Notes under the pieces: model-generated
The model's database searches: none
What the model was told of the DNA's origin: nothing
The model's input: the letters and a program-made list of their open reading frames with translations, nothing else
Shown here: one piece after another, positions 35,768-44,901 of the stretch
Layout: every line of letters begins with the position of its first letter
Numbering within the stretch: the stretch's first letter is position 1
Translations under genes and position numbers: made by a program
Origin: Pseudomonas sp. FP453
GTDB taxonomy: Bacteria > Pseudomonadota > Gammaproteobacteria > Pseudomonadales > Pseudomonadaceae
Direction: 5' to 3'
Length of the DNA: 64,000 nucleotides
NCBI RefSeq assembly: GCF_030687495.1
Contig: NZ_CP117435.1
Location: 930,001-994,000 of the forward strand

Positions 35768-36739
35768 TTACGCCACGAATTGCTCCGCGTAGTGGCAAGC
35801 CACCTGACGGTTATCCAAGGCGCGCAGTTGCGGCTCTTCGCTGCTGCACCGCGCGGTCGCATACGGGCAGCGCTTGTGGAAGGCGCAGCCAGGCGGCGGG
35901 TTCAGCGGGTTGGGCAGTTCGCCGACGATCTTGATCTTCGGCTTGTTCGGGTCCGGGTGGATGGTCGGGGTGGCCGACAGCAGCGCCTGGGTGTACGGGT
36001 GCAGCGGGCGCGCGTAGATGTCTTCCTTGGGACCGACTTCCACCGGGCGGCCGAGGTACATCACCATCACGTCATCGGCAACGTGTTGCACCACCGCGAG
36101 GTTGTGGGAAATGAACACGTAGGCCGTGTTGAATTCCTGCTGCAAATCCATGAACAGGTTGAGCACCTGGGCCTGGATCGACACGTCCAGCGCCGAGGTC
36201 GGTTCATCCGCCACCAGCACTTTCGGTTGCAGCATCATGGCGCGGGCCAGGGCGATACGCTGGCGCTGGCCACCGGAGAACATGTGCGGGTAGCGCTGAT
36301 AATGCTCGGGGCGCAGGCCCACTTGCTTCATCATCGCCTGCACTTTCTCGCGGCGTTCGGCGGCGGACAGGTTGGTGTTGATCAACAGCGGCTCGCCGAG
36401 TTGATCACCGACTTTCTGCCGCGGGTTCAACGACGCGTACGGGCTCTGGAACACCATCTGCACGTCTTTGCGCAATTGCTTGCGCTGGGCCTTGTCGGCG
36501 CCGGCGACTTCCTGGCCGGCGATTTTCAGCGAACCCGAAGACGGCTCTTCAATCAGCGTCAGTGCGCGGGCCAGGGTGGACTTGCCGCAGCCCGACTCGC
36601 CTACAACCGCGAGGGTCTTGCCAGCTTCCAGCTCGAAGGACACACCATTAAGCGCGCGTACCAGCGCATGGCCCTTGAACAGGCCACGGGACACTTCGTA
36701 GTGACGGGTCAGGTCGCGGGCGGTAAGAACGACGGCCAT
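35768..36739 (-). CDS. dppF: Dipeptide ABC transporter ATP-binding subunit DppF
   Basis: 323-residue ATPase of the di/tripeptide importer. Walker A GESGCGKST, signature FSGGQRQRIALARAM and Walker B LVADEPTSALD are clear. The oligopeptide-transporter C-terminal region ends with a cysteine motif (GCAFHKRCPYATARC) that in this family ligates an iron-sulfur cluster. Last gene of the dpp operon; its ATG overlaps the dppD stop by one base (TAATG). Confidence 0.95.
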   Translation of the reverse strand: MAVVLTARDLTRHYEVSRGLFKGHALVRALNGVSFELEAGKTLAVVGESGCGKSTLARALTLIEEPSSGSLKIAGQEVAGADKAQRKQLRKDVQMVFQSPYASLNPRQKVGDQLGEPLLINTNLSAAERREKVQAMMKQVGLRPEHYQRYPHMFSGGQRQRIALARAMMLQPKVLVADEPTSALDVSIQAQVLNLFMDLQQEFNTAYVFISHNLAVVQHVADDVMVMYLGRPVEVGPKEDIYARPLHPYTQALLSATPTIHPDPNKPKIKIVGELPNPLNPPPGCAFHKRCPYATARCSSEEPQLRALDNRQVACHYAEQFVA

Positions 36740-37707
36740 TACGCCACCTCCTGGTTCAAGGGGTAGAAGCAGCGCGCGAGGCTGTTGGTTTTCGGATCAA
36801 GGCCCGGGCGTTGGGCACGGCAGGATTCCTGCACGTACGGGCAGCGCGGCGACAGCAGGCAACCCTGCGGGCGGTCGTAACGGCCCGGAACGATGCCTGG
36901 CAAGGTCGCCAGGCGCGTGGCGCCCAGGCTGTGCTCGGGAATCGCCTTGAGCAGCGCTTCGCTGTACGGATGCGCGGGGATGTCGAACAACTGCGGCACC
37001 TGGCCGACTTCCACGGCTTGGCCGGCGTACATCACGCACACGCGCTGGGCGGTTTCAGCCACGACCGCGAGGTCGTGGGTGATCAGCACCAGGCCCATGT
37101 TCTGCTCTTTTTGCAGGGCCAGCAGCAGTTCCATGATCTGCGCCTGGATGGTTACGTCCAGTGCCGTGGTCGGCTCATCGGCGATCAGCAGTTTCGGCTC
37201 GCCGGCAATCGCCATGGCGATGGCGACACGCTGGCTCATACCGCCGGACAGTTGGTGCGGGTAGGCATCCATACGGCTGGCAGCGCCGGGGATTTCGACC
37301 TTTTCCAACAGTTCGATGGCGCGCTTGCGTGCTTGCTTGCCGGACATTTTCAGGTGCAGGCGCAGCACTTCTTCAATCTGGAAACCCACGGTGTAGCTGG
37401 GGTTCAGCGCGGTCATCGGGTCCTGGAACACCATCGCCAGGTCTTTGCCGACGATCTGGCGGCGCTGGCGGTTGCTCAGCTTGAGCATGTCCTTGCCGTC
37501 GAAGTTCAGGGCGTCGGCGGTGACGATGCCGGGGTGCTCGATCAGGCCCATCAGCGCCATCATGGTCACGGATTTACCCGAGCCCGACTCGCCAACGATC
37601 GCCAGTACTTCGCCTTTGTCGACGGAGATGTCGAGGCCATCGACCACCGGCACGGCGGTCTTGTCGCCGAAGCGGACGTTGAGATTCTTGATTTCTAACA
37701 GTGACAT
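36739..37707 (-). CDS. dppD: Dipeptide ABC transporter ATP-binding subunit DppD
   Basis: 322-residue ATPase partner of DppF. Walker [10 protein letters not shown], signature [15 protein letters not shown], Walker [13 protein letters not shown] and a C-terminal cysteine motif ([15 protein letters not shown]). The start [16 protein letters not shown] is preceded by GGAG; the upstream open frame is a shadow. Lies between dppC (10 bp gap) and dppF (1 bp overlap). Confidence 0.95.
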   Translation of the reverse strand: MSLLEIKNLNVRFGDKTAVPVVDGLDISVDKGEVLAIVGESGSGKSVTMMALMGLIEHPGIVTADALNFDGKDMLKLSNRQRRQIVGKDLAMVFQDPMTALNPSYTVGFQIEEVLRLHLKMSGKQARKRAIELLEKVEIPGAASRMDAYPHQLSGGMSQRVAIAMAIAGEPKLLIADEPTTALDVTIQAQIMELLLALQKEQNMGLVLITHDLAVVAETAQRVCVMYAGQAVEVGQVPQLFDIPAHPYSEALLKAIPEHSLGATRLATLPGIVPGRYDRPQGCLLSPRCPYVQESCRAQRPGLDPKTNSLARCFYPLNQEVA

Positions 37708-37717
37708 GGGAATCTCC

Positions 37718-38635
37718 TCAGGCGGCGTTCTTGAGTTTCGGGTCCAGCGCATCGCGCAGGCCGTCACCCATCAAGTTGATTGCCAGCACGCTGAGCAAAA
37801 TGGTCAAACCAGGCAAGCTCACCACCCACCAGGCGCGTTCGATGTAGTCACGGGCCGAAGCCAGCATGGTGCCCCACTCAGGCGTCGGCGGTTGTACGCC
37901 CAGGCCAAGGAAGCCCAGGGCGGCCGCGTCGAGGATCGCCGACGAGAAGCTCAAGGTGGCCTGCACGATCAGCGGTGCCATGCAGTTGGGCAGCACGGTG
38001 ATGAACATCAGGCGTGGCAGGCCGGCGCCGGCGAGGCGGGCAGCGGTCACGTAGTCACGGTTCAGTTCGCCCATCACGGCGGCGCGGGTCAGGCGCACAT
38101 AGGACGGCAGCGAGACGATGGCGATGGCGATCACGGTGTTGATCAGGCCAGGGCCGAGGATCGCGACGATGGCTACGGCCAGCAGCAGCGACGGCAGGGC
38201 CAGCATGATGTCCATCAGGCGCATGATGGTCGGGCCAAGCAGGCGCGGGAAGAACCCAGCGAACAGGCCCAACAGGATGCCCGGGATCAGCGACATCACC
38301 ACCGATGACAAACCGATCAGCAGCGACAGGCGCGAGCCCTGGATCAGGCGCGAGAGCAAGTCACGGCCCAGTTCGTCGGTGCCCAGCAGGAACTGGATCT
38401 GCCCACCTTCCAGCCAGGCTGGCGGGGTCAGCAGGAAGTCGCGGTATTGCTCGCTCGGGTTATGCGGCGCCACCCAAGGGGCGAACAGCGCGCAGAACAC
38501 GATCAGCAGCATGAAGGCCAGGCCGGCCACCGCGCCTTTGTTCTTGGAGAAGGCTTGCCAGAATTCTTTGTACGGGGACGGATACAGCAGGCTTTGATCG
38601 ACTGCTGACACGGGAGTAGGTGTGGTCATGGTCAT
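37718..38635 (-). CDS. dppC: Dipeptide ABC transporter permease DppC
   Basis: 305-residue inner-membrane permease with an N-terminal OppC-type segment ([22 protein letters not shown]), five further helices and the coupling loop [34 protein letters not shown]. Two ATGs two codons apart (MTM) are possible starts; the first is used. Four bases separate it from dppB, so translation is probably coupled. Confidence 0.94.
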   Translation of the reverse strand: MTMTTPTPVSAVDQSLLYPSPYKEFWQAFSKNKGAVAGLAFMLLIVFCALFAPWVAPHNPSEQYRDFLLTPPAWLEGGQIQFLLGTDELGRDLLSRLIQGSRLSLLIGLSSVVMSLIPGILLGLFAGFFPRLLGPTIMRLMDIMLALPSLLLAVAIVAILGPGLINTVIAIAIVSLPSYVRLTRAAVMGELNRDYVTAARLAGAGLPRLMFITVLPNCMAPLIVQATLSFSSAILDAAALGFLGLGVQPPTPEWGTMLASARDYIERAWWVVSLPGLTILLSVLAINLMGDGLRDALDPKLKNAA

Positions 38636-38639
38636 GATC

Positions 38640-39650
38640 TCAGCGCTGGTGACGGATGCGTGGGTTGGCGAAGCCGTAGAGGATATCCACCACGAAGTTC
38701 ACCAGGATCACCAGGCAGGCGATCAACAGGATGCCGTTTTGCACCACCGGGTAGTCCCGTGCGCCAATGGCTTCGATCAGCCACTTGCCGATGCCGGGCC
38801 ACGAGAAGATGGTTTCGGTCAGGACCGCACCGGCCAGCAGCGTGCCGACTTGCAGGCCGACCACGGTGAGTACCGGGATCAACGCGTTGCGCAGGCCGTG
38901 GACGAATACCACGCGCGCCGGCGACAGGCCCTTGGCCTTGGCGGTACGGATGTAGTCTTCGCGCAGCACTTCGAGCATCGACGAGCGGGTCATCCGCGCG
39001 ATCACCGCCAGCGGGATGGTGCCGAGCACGATGGCCGGCAGGATCAGGTGGTGCAGGGCGTCGAAGAAGGCGTCTGGCTCGTCAGCCAGCAGGGTGTCGA
39101 TCAGCATGAAGCCGGTGCGCGGCTCGATGTCGTAGAGCAGGTCGATGCGCCCGGACACCGGGGTCCAGCCCAGGCTCACGGAGAAGAACATGATCAGGAT
39201 CAGGCCCCACCAGAAGATCGGCATCGAATAACCCGCGAGGGAGATGCCCATCACCCCGTGGTCGAACAGCGATCCTCGCTTCAAGGCCGCGATCACCCCG
39301 GCCAGGAGGCCCAGGATACCGGCGAACAACAGGGCGGCCATGGACAGTTCCAGGGTCGCGGGGAAGAGGGCGGTGAACTCGGTCCACACGCTGGTGCGGG
39401 TACGCAGGGATTCGCCAAGGTCGCCCTGGGCGAGCTTGCCGACGTAGTCCAGGTATTGCGCATACAACGGCTTGTTGAGGCCAAGGCGTTCCATTGCCTG
39501 TGCGTGCATCTCGGGGTCGACGCGCCTTTCACCCATCATCACTTCGACGGGGTCGCCAGGGATCATGCGAATCAACGCAAACGTGAGCAACGTGATGCCG
39601 AAGAACGTGGGGATCAATAACCCCAGTCGGCGGGCAATAAAACTAAACAT
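38640..39650 (-). CDS. dppB: Dipeptide ABC transporter permease DppB
   Basis: 336-residue inner-membrane permease. It starts MFSFIARRLGLLIPTFFGITLLTFALIRMIPGDP, the typical DppB N-terminus, and has six helices with the coupling loop SSMLEVLREDYIRTAKAKGLSPARVVFVHGLRNALIP. Preceded by a binding-protein gene and a hairpin in the 76-bp gap. Confidence 0.95.
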   Translation of the reverse strand: MFSFIARRLGLLIPTFFGITLLTFALIRMIPGDPVEVMMGERRVDPEMHAQAMERLGLNKPLYAQYLDYVGKLAQGDLGESLRTRTSVWTEFTALFPATLELSMAALLFAGILGLLAGVIAALKRGSLFDHGVMGISLAGYSMPIFWWGLILIMFFSVSLGWTPVSGRIDLLYDIEPRTGFMLIDTLLADEPDAFFDALHHLILPAIVLGTIPLAVIARMTRSSMLEVLREDYIRTAKAKGLSPARVVFVHGLRNALIPVLTVVGLQVGTLLAGAVLTETIFSWPGIGKWLIEAIGARDYPVVQNGILLIACLVILVNFVVDILYGFANPRIRHQR

Positions 39651-39686
39651 CGTGTGGTGTACCTCAATCAGCCGGTTAGGCAGGTC

Positions 39687-39712
39687 CGGCACCACCCTGG
39701 TGGGCGGTGCCG
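39687..39712 (-). promoter_or_regulatory. Hairpin between binding protein gene and dppB
   Basis: GGCACC...GGTGCC with an inner CCACC/GGTGG pair, 15 bp after the binding-protein stop in the transcribed direction. There is no T-run on the minus strand. Stem-loops here commonly raise binding-protein mRNA levels over the permease genes. Confidence 0.6.
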
Positions 39713-39726
39713 AGCGTTTTTCTTAT

Positions 39727-41325
39727 TTACTTCGCCTGGGTAGTGGCGAAGTTATTGGTGCCGAGAGGGCTGAGTGTGTAGCCCTCTACGTTTTTGCGCA
39801 TGGCGGTGAACAGTTTCGGGTAAGCCATGGGAAGCCATGGCTGGTCTTGTTCGAAAACGTCCTGTGCTTGTTCATAGAGCGCCGCGCGTGTGGCGGGTTC
39901 CTTGGCGGCACGGGCCTTGTCGATCAAGTCCTGAAACTCCTTGTTACACCAGCGCGCGTAGTTTTCGCCGTTTTTCGCTGCATCGCAACTCAGGTTCGGC
40001 GTTAGGAAGTTATCCGGGTCGCCGTTATCGCCCACCCAGCCGGCCGACACCATGTCGTGCTCGCCACCTTTGGCGCGCTTGAGCATTTCGCCCCATTCCA
40101 TGACTTTGATATTGATCTTCAGGCCGATCTGCGCCAGGTCGGCCTGCATGCGCTGGGCGCCCAACATGGGGTTGGGGTTGGTCGGCCCGCCGCCGTTACG
40201 GGTAAACAAGGTAAATTCGGTGCCTTCCGGTACGCCGGCTTCCTTGAGCAGGGCGCGGGCTTTGTCCAGGTCCCGTGGCGGGTTTTTCAATTTGTCATTG
40301 AAGCCCAGCAAGGTCGGTGGATACGGGCCGGTGCCCACCACTGCGTTGCCTTTGCCGAACAGTGCGTCGGTATACCCGGCCTTGTCGAACGCGATGTTGA
40401 TCGCGTGGCGTACCCGCGCGTCGCTCATGTACTTGTGGGTGGTGTTCATGGCGATGTAGCTGGTGGTCATCGCCGCCAACCCGTCGACCTTCAGGTTCGG
40501 GTCGGCTTGCATGCTCGGCACGTCATCCGGTTTCGGATACAGCGCGATCTGGCACTCGTTGGCCTTGAGCTTTTGCAGGCGCACGTTGTTGTCGGTGGTA
40601 ATCGCCAGGATCAGCGGATCGGCCGGCGGCTTGCCACGGAAGTACTCCGGGTTGGCCTTGTAACGCACCTGGGCGTCCTTGGCGTAGCGCGTGAAGATAA
40701 ACGGCCCGGTGCCGATCGGCTTGGCGTTCAGGTCATCGGTCTTGCCGGACTTGAGCAACTGGTCGGCGTATTCGGCGGAGTGGATCGAGGAAAACGCCAT
40801 GGCCAGATCGGCCAGGAAGGGCGCTTCAGGACGGGTCAGGGTAAAGACGACGGTGTGATCGTCGGTTTTCTCTACGCTCTTGAGCAGTTCCTTGAAGCCC
40901 ATGCTTTCGAAGTACGGGTAGCCCACGACGGATTTTTTATGCCACGGGTGGTTCGGGTCCAGCTGGCGCTGGAAGCTCCAAAGCACGTCGTCGGCATTCA
41001 GGTTGCGCGTGGGTTTGAAGTAGTCGGTGGTGTGGAACTTGATGTCATCACGCAGGTGGAAAGTGTAGGTCAGGCCGTCTGCGCTGATTTCAGGCAGGTC
41101 CTTGGCCAGTGCCGGAACCACTTCGGTGGTGCCGGGCTTGAAGTCCACCAGGCGGTTGAACAGGGTTTCTGCTGCGGCGTCGGCGGTGACGGCCGTGGTG
41201 TACAGGACCGGATCGAAGCCTTCCGGGCTGGCTTCGGTGCAGACCACCAGCGGTTTGGCCGAAATGCCGACGGCCACGCTCAACAGCGCAGCGGCGATAG
41301 CAGCTTGTAGCGGGAGCATTTTCAT
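39727..41325 (-). CDS. Peptide ABC transporter substrate-binding protein (DppA paralogue 4)
   Basis: 532-residue periplasmic protein of the SBP_bac_5 family with a signal peptide (MKMLPLQAAIAAALLSVAVGISA). Family marks: CTEASPEGFDPVLYTT, GLTYTFHLRDDIKFH and WVGDNGDPDNFLTPNLSC. It is closest to dppB and corresponds in position to dppA4 (PA4502) of PAO1. It is the most divergent of the four paralogues by eye (for example EASPEGFDP versus EGSPAGFD in the others), so it may bind different peptides. The locus order is binding protein x3, porin, this gene, dppBCDF. Confidence 0.92.
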   Translation of the reverse strand: MKMLPLQAAIAAALLSVAVGISAKPLVVCTEASPEGFDPVLYTTAVTADAAAETLFNRLVDFKPGTTEVVPALAKDLPEISADGLTYTFHLRDDIKFHTTDYFKPTRNLNADDVLWSFQRQLDPNHPWHKKSVVGYPYFESMGFKELLKSVEKTDDHTVVFTLTRPEAPFLADLAMAFSSIHSAEYADQLLKSGKTDDLNAKPIGTGPFIFTRYAKDAQVRYKANPEYFRGKPPADPLILAITTDNNVRLQKLKANECQIALYPKPDDVPSMQADPNLKVDGLAAMTTSYIAMNTTHKYMSDARVRHAINIAFDKAGYTDALFGKGNAVVGTGPYPPTLLGFNDKLKNPPRDLDKARALLKEAGVPEGTEFTLFTRNGGGPTNPNPMLGAQRMQADLAQIGLKINIKVMEWGEMLKRAKGGEHDMVSAGWVGDNGDPDNFLTPNLSCDAAKNGENYARWCNKEFQDLIDKARAAKEPATRAALYEQAQDVFEQDQPWLPMAYPKLFTAMRKNVEGYTLSPLGTNNFATTQAK

Positions 41326-41361
41326 TCGCAGACCTCGAACAATCTATGAGACCAGACAAGC

Positions 41362-41396
41362 GTAGACGGCGGGCTCGTCCTGAGCCCGCCGTCTAC
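41362..41396 (-). promoter_or_regulatory. 15-bp perfect hairpin inside the operon
   Basis: GTAGACGGCGGGCTC, loop of five, GAGCCCGCCGTCTAC, in the 81-bp gap between the porin gene and binding protein 4. There is no T-run in the transcribed direction, so it is a likely partial terminator or mRNA-stabilising element separating porin and transporter levels. Confidence 0.75.
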
Positions 41397-41406
41397 CTGG
41401 CGCGGA

Positions 41407-42822
41407 TTAAAGAATGTTGAACGGGATGGTGGTAACCAGACGGAATTCGTTCAGGTTGCCGTCAGACTGTTCCTTGGTCGCGCGGTGAGCGACATAGGTC
41501 GCGCGGATGGTGGTGGCCTTCAATGGACCACTCTGTACCGCGTAGGACGTGCCGATACCGTACTCGTAGTGGTGTTCGCCGTCCTGCGACTGGACACCGT
41601 CATAGCCTTTGCCTTCTACGCCACGGTTGCCGGTGTAGTGCGTACCGTCGATGCCCCAGCCGCGAGCCGAGTAGATGTTGAACTTCAGGCCCGGCACGCC
41701 GTATTCGGCCATGTTGATACCGTAGGCAACCTGGAAGGACTTCTCGTTCGGGCCGTTGAAGTCCGACGTCAGGGAGTTGGCCAGGTAGATACCGTTGGTT
41801 TCGTGCAGGTAGTCGAAGTACTCGTTACCGTTCACTTGCTGGTAGGAGAAGGTCAGGCTGTGAGCCTGGTGAGTCAGGCCCAGGGACAGGGAGAAGGTAT
41901 CGTTGTCGATATCCCCCATCAGCTTTTTGCCTTCATCGACGGTTTTGTAGTAGTTGAAGCCGGTGGTCAGGCCCAGCACCGAGCTGTCGCCCAGCTCGTG
42001 GGTGGCGCCGAAGTAGTACTGGTTCCAGAAGTCCTTGACGTTCGCGCCGAAGAAGCTTGTTTTCAGGCTCTTGAACGGCTGGTAGTTGGCACCCAGGGTG
42101 TAGACCTTGTCGGTCTCGACGCCATCGGCGCCTTTGCTGTTGTACTCGCTGCGGAACTTCGACAGGCTCTGCTCGGTACGTGGCGAAACGCGGTCAAACA
42201 CGCCGCCCTGGAACGACAGGTTGGTGAATTCTTCGCTGTTGAAGCTCACACCTTCAAAGCTCGACGGCAGGGCACGGTTGCCGATGGTATCGACGATGCC
42301 GCTGCTGAAGTTCTGGCGACCGGCGGTCAGGGTGGTGTTGGACACGCGGAACTTGACGTTGGCCAGGCCCAGTTTGCTCCACTGGTCTACGGCGTCACCG
42401 TAGGAGTGGGCCAGGGTGCGGTTGGAGCCGCCGGCGATGTCGTCCCGGTTACGGATCAGTGAGATCACGTTGTAGGCCGCAACTTCGGTGCTCACGCCAA
42501 CGGTGCCTTGGGTAAAGCCCGAGGTGTAGTTGAGGATGGTGCCCTGGTCCCAGTTGTAACGGCGGGAAACGCGGGTCTTGTTGATGTCGCCTTCGTTCTT
42601 GAAGTAGCCGATGCGCGTGTCGCGACGGAACATTTCGTTGGAGTACCAGTTACGCGTGGTGCCGCCCAGGCTTTGGCCGTCGATAAAGCCTTTGGCCTCG
42701 CTTTGGGCGCTGGTGCCGGCCAGGGTAGTGGGAACGAAGTCCTGGCTTTGGGTTTCAGCGTAGGCGGTTGCCGTGATGGTGCTGATGGCCAGGGCCAGAA
42801 GCGCTTTGCTGCTCAGTTTCAT
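41407..42822 (-). CDS. opdP: OprD-family outer-membrane porin, peptide-specific type (OpdP/OpdD)
   Basis: 471-residue outer-membrane porin with a signal peptide (MKLSSKALLALAISTITATAYA) and OprD-type features: FIDGQSLGGTTRNWY near the N-terminus, an 18-strand barrel composition and a C-terminal strand ending in TIPFNIL. Placed among peptide-binding proteins and dppBCDF, it is the likely outer-membrane entry channel for di/tripeptides, like PA4501. A perfect AAAGGAG ribosome site precedes the ATG. The 171-bp upstream region carries a LacI-type palindrome. Confidence 0.9.
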   Translation of the reverse strand: MKLSSKALLALAISTITATAYAETQSQDFVPTTLAGTSAQSEAKGFIDGQSLGGTTRNWYSNEMFRRDTRIGYFKNEGDINKTRVSRRYNWDQGTILNYTSGFTQGTVGVSTEVAAYNVISLIRNRDDIAGGSNRTLAHSYGDAVDQWSKLGLANVKFRVSNTTLTAGRQNFSSGIVDTIGNRALPSSFEGVSFNSEEFTNLSFQGGVFDRVSPRTEQSLSKFRSEYNSKGADGVETDKVYTLGANYQPFKSLKTSFFGANVKDFWNQYYFGATHELGDSSVLGLTTGFNYYKTVDEGKKLMGDIDNDTFSLSLGLTHQAHSLTFSYQQVNGNEYFDYLHETNGIYLANSLTSDFNGPNEKSFQVAYGINMAEYGVPGLKFNIYSARGWGIDGTHYTGNRGVEGKGYDGVQSQDGEHHYEYGIGTSYAVQSGPLKATTIRATYVAHRATKEQSDGNLNEFRLVTTIPFNIL

Positions 42823-42906
42823 GGGTGAAGCTCCTTTGGTTCTCTTTTTTTTTGCCGGTCTTATTAGGTGATCCGGCTATTTGGGTTGTAACTCGTTCAA
42901 GCCTTT

Positions 42907-42918
42907 GCAAACGTTTGC
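42907..42918. promoter_or_regulatory. LacI-family operator-like palindrome upstream of the porin gene
   Basis: GCAAACGTTTGC is a perfect 12-bp inverted repeat 85 bp before the opdP start. It shares the AAACGTTT core with the FruR operator at 13617 and matches the core of the E. coli PurR box. It is a candidate site for a LacI-family regulator acting on peptide/porin genes. Confidence 0.55.
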
Positions 42919-42993
42919 CTTAAGGGAATTGCCGAAATAAGGCTGCACGTTTTCCGCAGAGCCAATTTCGCTCTGCGCCATCCGGTTATCTTT

Positions 42994-44598
42994 TTATGGG
43001 GTGATACTGACGCCCGAGAACACGTTGCGGCCGAAGGGGCTCACTTTGAAACCTTCGACTTTGGCGCTTAACGGCTGGTTGACCGTCGAGTGGGCGACTG
43101 GCGTGATCGGCACCTGCTGCTTGAGCAGTTGCTGCGCCTGTTTGTACAGAACAGTCCGTTGTTCGCGGTCGGTGACGACCTTGGCTTGCTTGATCAGCTT
43201 GTCGTACGTCGGGTCACACCACATGGAGTAGTTGTTCCCGCCGATGGCGTCGCAGCTATAGAGGGTGCCCAGCCAGTTGTCCGGGTCACCGTTGTCGCCG
43301 GTCCAGCCGATCAAGCTCACATCGTGCTCACCGTTCTTGGTGCGCTTGATGTATTCGCCCCACTCGTAGCTGACGATCTTCACTTTCAGGCCGATCTTGG
43401 CCCAATCGTTCTGCAGCATTTCTGCCATCAGCTTGGCGTTGGGGTTGTAGGGGCGTTGTACGGGCATCGCCCACAGGGTGATTTCGGTGCCTTCTTTCAC
43501 GCCGGCAGCCTTGAGCAGTTCCTTGGCTTTTTCCGGGTTGTAGGCGGCATCCTTGATGGTGTCGTCGTAGGACCATTGCGTCGGTGGCATGGCGTTGACT
43601 GCCAGTTGCCCGGCGCCCTGGTACACCGCGTTCAGGATGCTTTGCTTGTTCACCGCCATGTCCAGCGCCTGGCGCACTTCGAGCTGGTCGAAGGGCTTGT
43701 GGCGCACGTTGTAGGCGATATAGCCGAGGTTGAAGCCCGGCTTGGTCAGCAGTTGCAGGTTCGGGTCGGCCTTGAGGGCGTCAACGTCGGCTGGGCGCGG
43801 GTGCAGGGTTACTTGGCATTCGCCGGCCTTGAGCTTTTGCACACGCACCGAAGCGTCGGTGTTGATGGCGAAGATCAGTTGGTCCAGCTGGACCTTGCTC
43901 GGGTCCCAGTACTGTTTGTTCGGCGCGTAGCGGATCTGCGAGTCTTTCTGGTAGCGCTGGAACACGAACGGGCCAGTGCCGATCGGCTTCTGGTTGATGT
44001 CGCTGGGCTTGCCGCTCTTGAGCAATTGGTCGGCGTACTCGGCCGACAGGATCGCGGCGAAGCTCATGGCGATGTTTTGCACGAACGCGGCGTCCACCGT
44101 GTTCAAGGTCATCACCACGGTGTGCGGGCCGGTTTTCTCGACCTTGGCGATGTTCTTGTTCAGGCTCATCCCGTTGAAGTACGGAAACTCGGTGGGGTAG
44201 GCCTTACGGAACGGGTGTTCGGGGTCAAGCATGCGGTTGAAGGTGAACAGCACGTCGTCGGCATTGAAGTCGCGCGTCGGCTTGAATTCCTTGTTGCTGT
44301 GGAACTTCACCCCTTCACGCAGGTGAAAGGTGTAGGTCAGGCCGTCTGGCGAAATATCCCACTTGGTTGCCAGAGCCGGTACTACGTTGGTCTCACCTTT
44401 TTCAAACTCGACCAGGCGGTTGTACAGCGGTTCGGCTGCATCGTTGTCGGTGGCGGTGGTGTATTGCGCGGTGTCAAAACCAGCCGGGCTGCCTTCGGAG
44501 CAGAACACCAGGCTCTTCTTGTCGGCGGCGTGGCCCATCGTGGCCACCGCCAGCAGGCTGGTGGCAAATAGTGCGGATAGAACAGTGGTATGGCGCAT
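42994..44598 (-). CDS. Peptide ABC transporter substrate-binding protein (DppA paralogue 3)
   Basis: 534-residue SBP_bac_5 protein with a signal peptide (to ATMGHAADKK). Motifs: CSEGSPAGFDTAQYTTAT, GLTYTFHLREGVKFH, PPTQWSYDDTIKD and IGWTGDNGDPDNW. Closely similar to the two paralogues at 44902 and 46789. It sits between the porin gene and a 303-bp gap, the position of dppA3 in PAO1. Probably binds di- or tripeptides for the shared DppBCDF permease. Confidence 0.92.
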   Translation of the reverse strand: MRHTTVLSALFATSLLAVATMGHAADKKSLVFCSEGSPAGFDTAQYTTATDNDAAEPLYNRLVEFEKGETNVVPALATKWDISPDGLTYTFHLREGVKFHSNKEFKPTRDFNADDVLFTFNRMLDPEHPFRKAYPTEFPYFNGMSLNKNIAKVEKTGPHTVVMTLNTVDAAFVQNIAMSFAAILSAEYADQLLKSGKPSDINQKPIGTGPFVFQRYQKDSQIRYAPNKQYWDPSKVQLDQLIFAINTDASVRVQKLKAGECQVTLHPRPADVDALKADPNLQLLTKPGFNLGYIAYNVRHKPFDQLEVRQALDMAVNKQSILNAVYQGAGQLAVNAMPPTQWSYDDTIKDAAYNPEKAKELLKAAGVKEGTEITLWAMPVQRPYNPNAKLMAEMLQNDWAKIGLKVKIVSYEWGEYIKRTKNGEHDVSLIGWTGDNGDPDNWLGTLYSCDAIGGNNYSMWCDPTYDKLIKQAKVVTDREQRTVLYKQAQQLLKQQVPITPVAHSTVNQPLSAKVEGFKVSPFGRNVFSGVSITP

Positions 44599-44901
44599 GA
44601 CGATCCCGATCCTTGTTTGTTGTTGTCGTCAGCGAGCAATCACCCGGTCTTTCAGGACCGGGATGCATCGCTGACCCCACACGGCAAGTGCCCTGTCAGA
44701 TTGAGGCTTCTGCGGCCCTGCGACGTTATGGGTCGCGGACTTCGCAGTAAATGCACGAAATCTGACTGTCGTTGTAGGTAACGGAGGCGCAGGTCGAAGT
44801 TTGTTGCTGTAGGACGGCAACGGCTTCGGCTGTGGTCTGTTTCCTACATCTTGGGCGGATGCAATAACGGCGACGTTATGAAACGTCGCCGCCAATGACC
44901 C
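44599..44901. other. 303-bp gap between binding proteins 2 and 3
   Basis: No supported gene. In P. aeruginosa the regulator psdR and the dipeptidase mdpA lie here, as I recall; neither is present. A hairpin CGGCGACGTT-ATGA-AACGTCGCCG occupies 44868-44891 just after the paralogue 2 stop. The rest should hold the promoter of paralogue 3; no clear promoter element was identified. Confidence 0.6.
44868..44891 (-). terminator. Hairpin after binding protein 2
   Basis: Perfect 10-bp stem with a four-base loop, 10 bp after the stop of the gene at 44902. The T-run in the minus direction is weak, so it may be a partial terminator. Confidence 0.6.
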
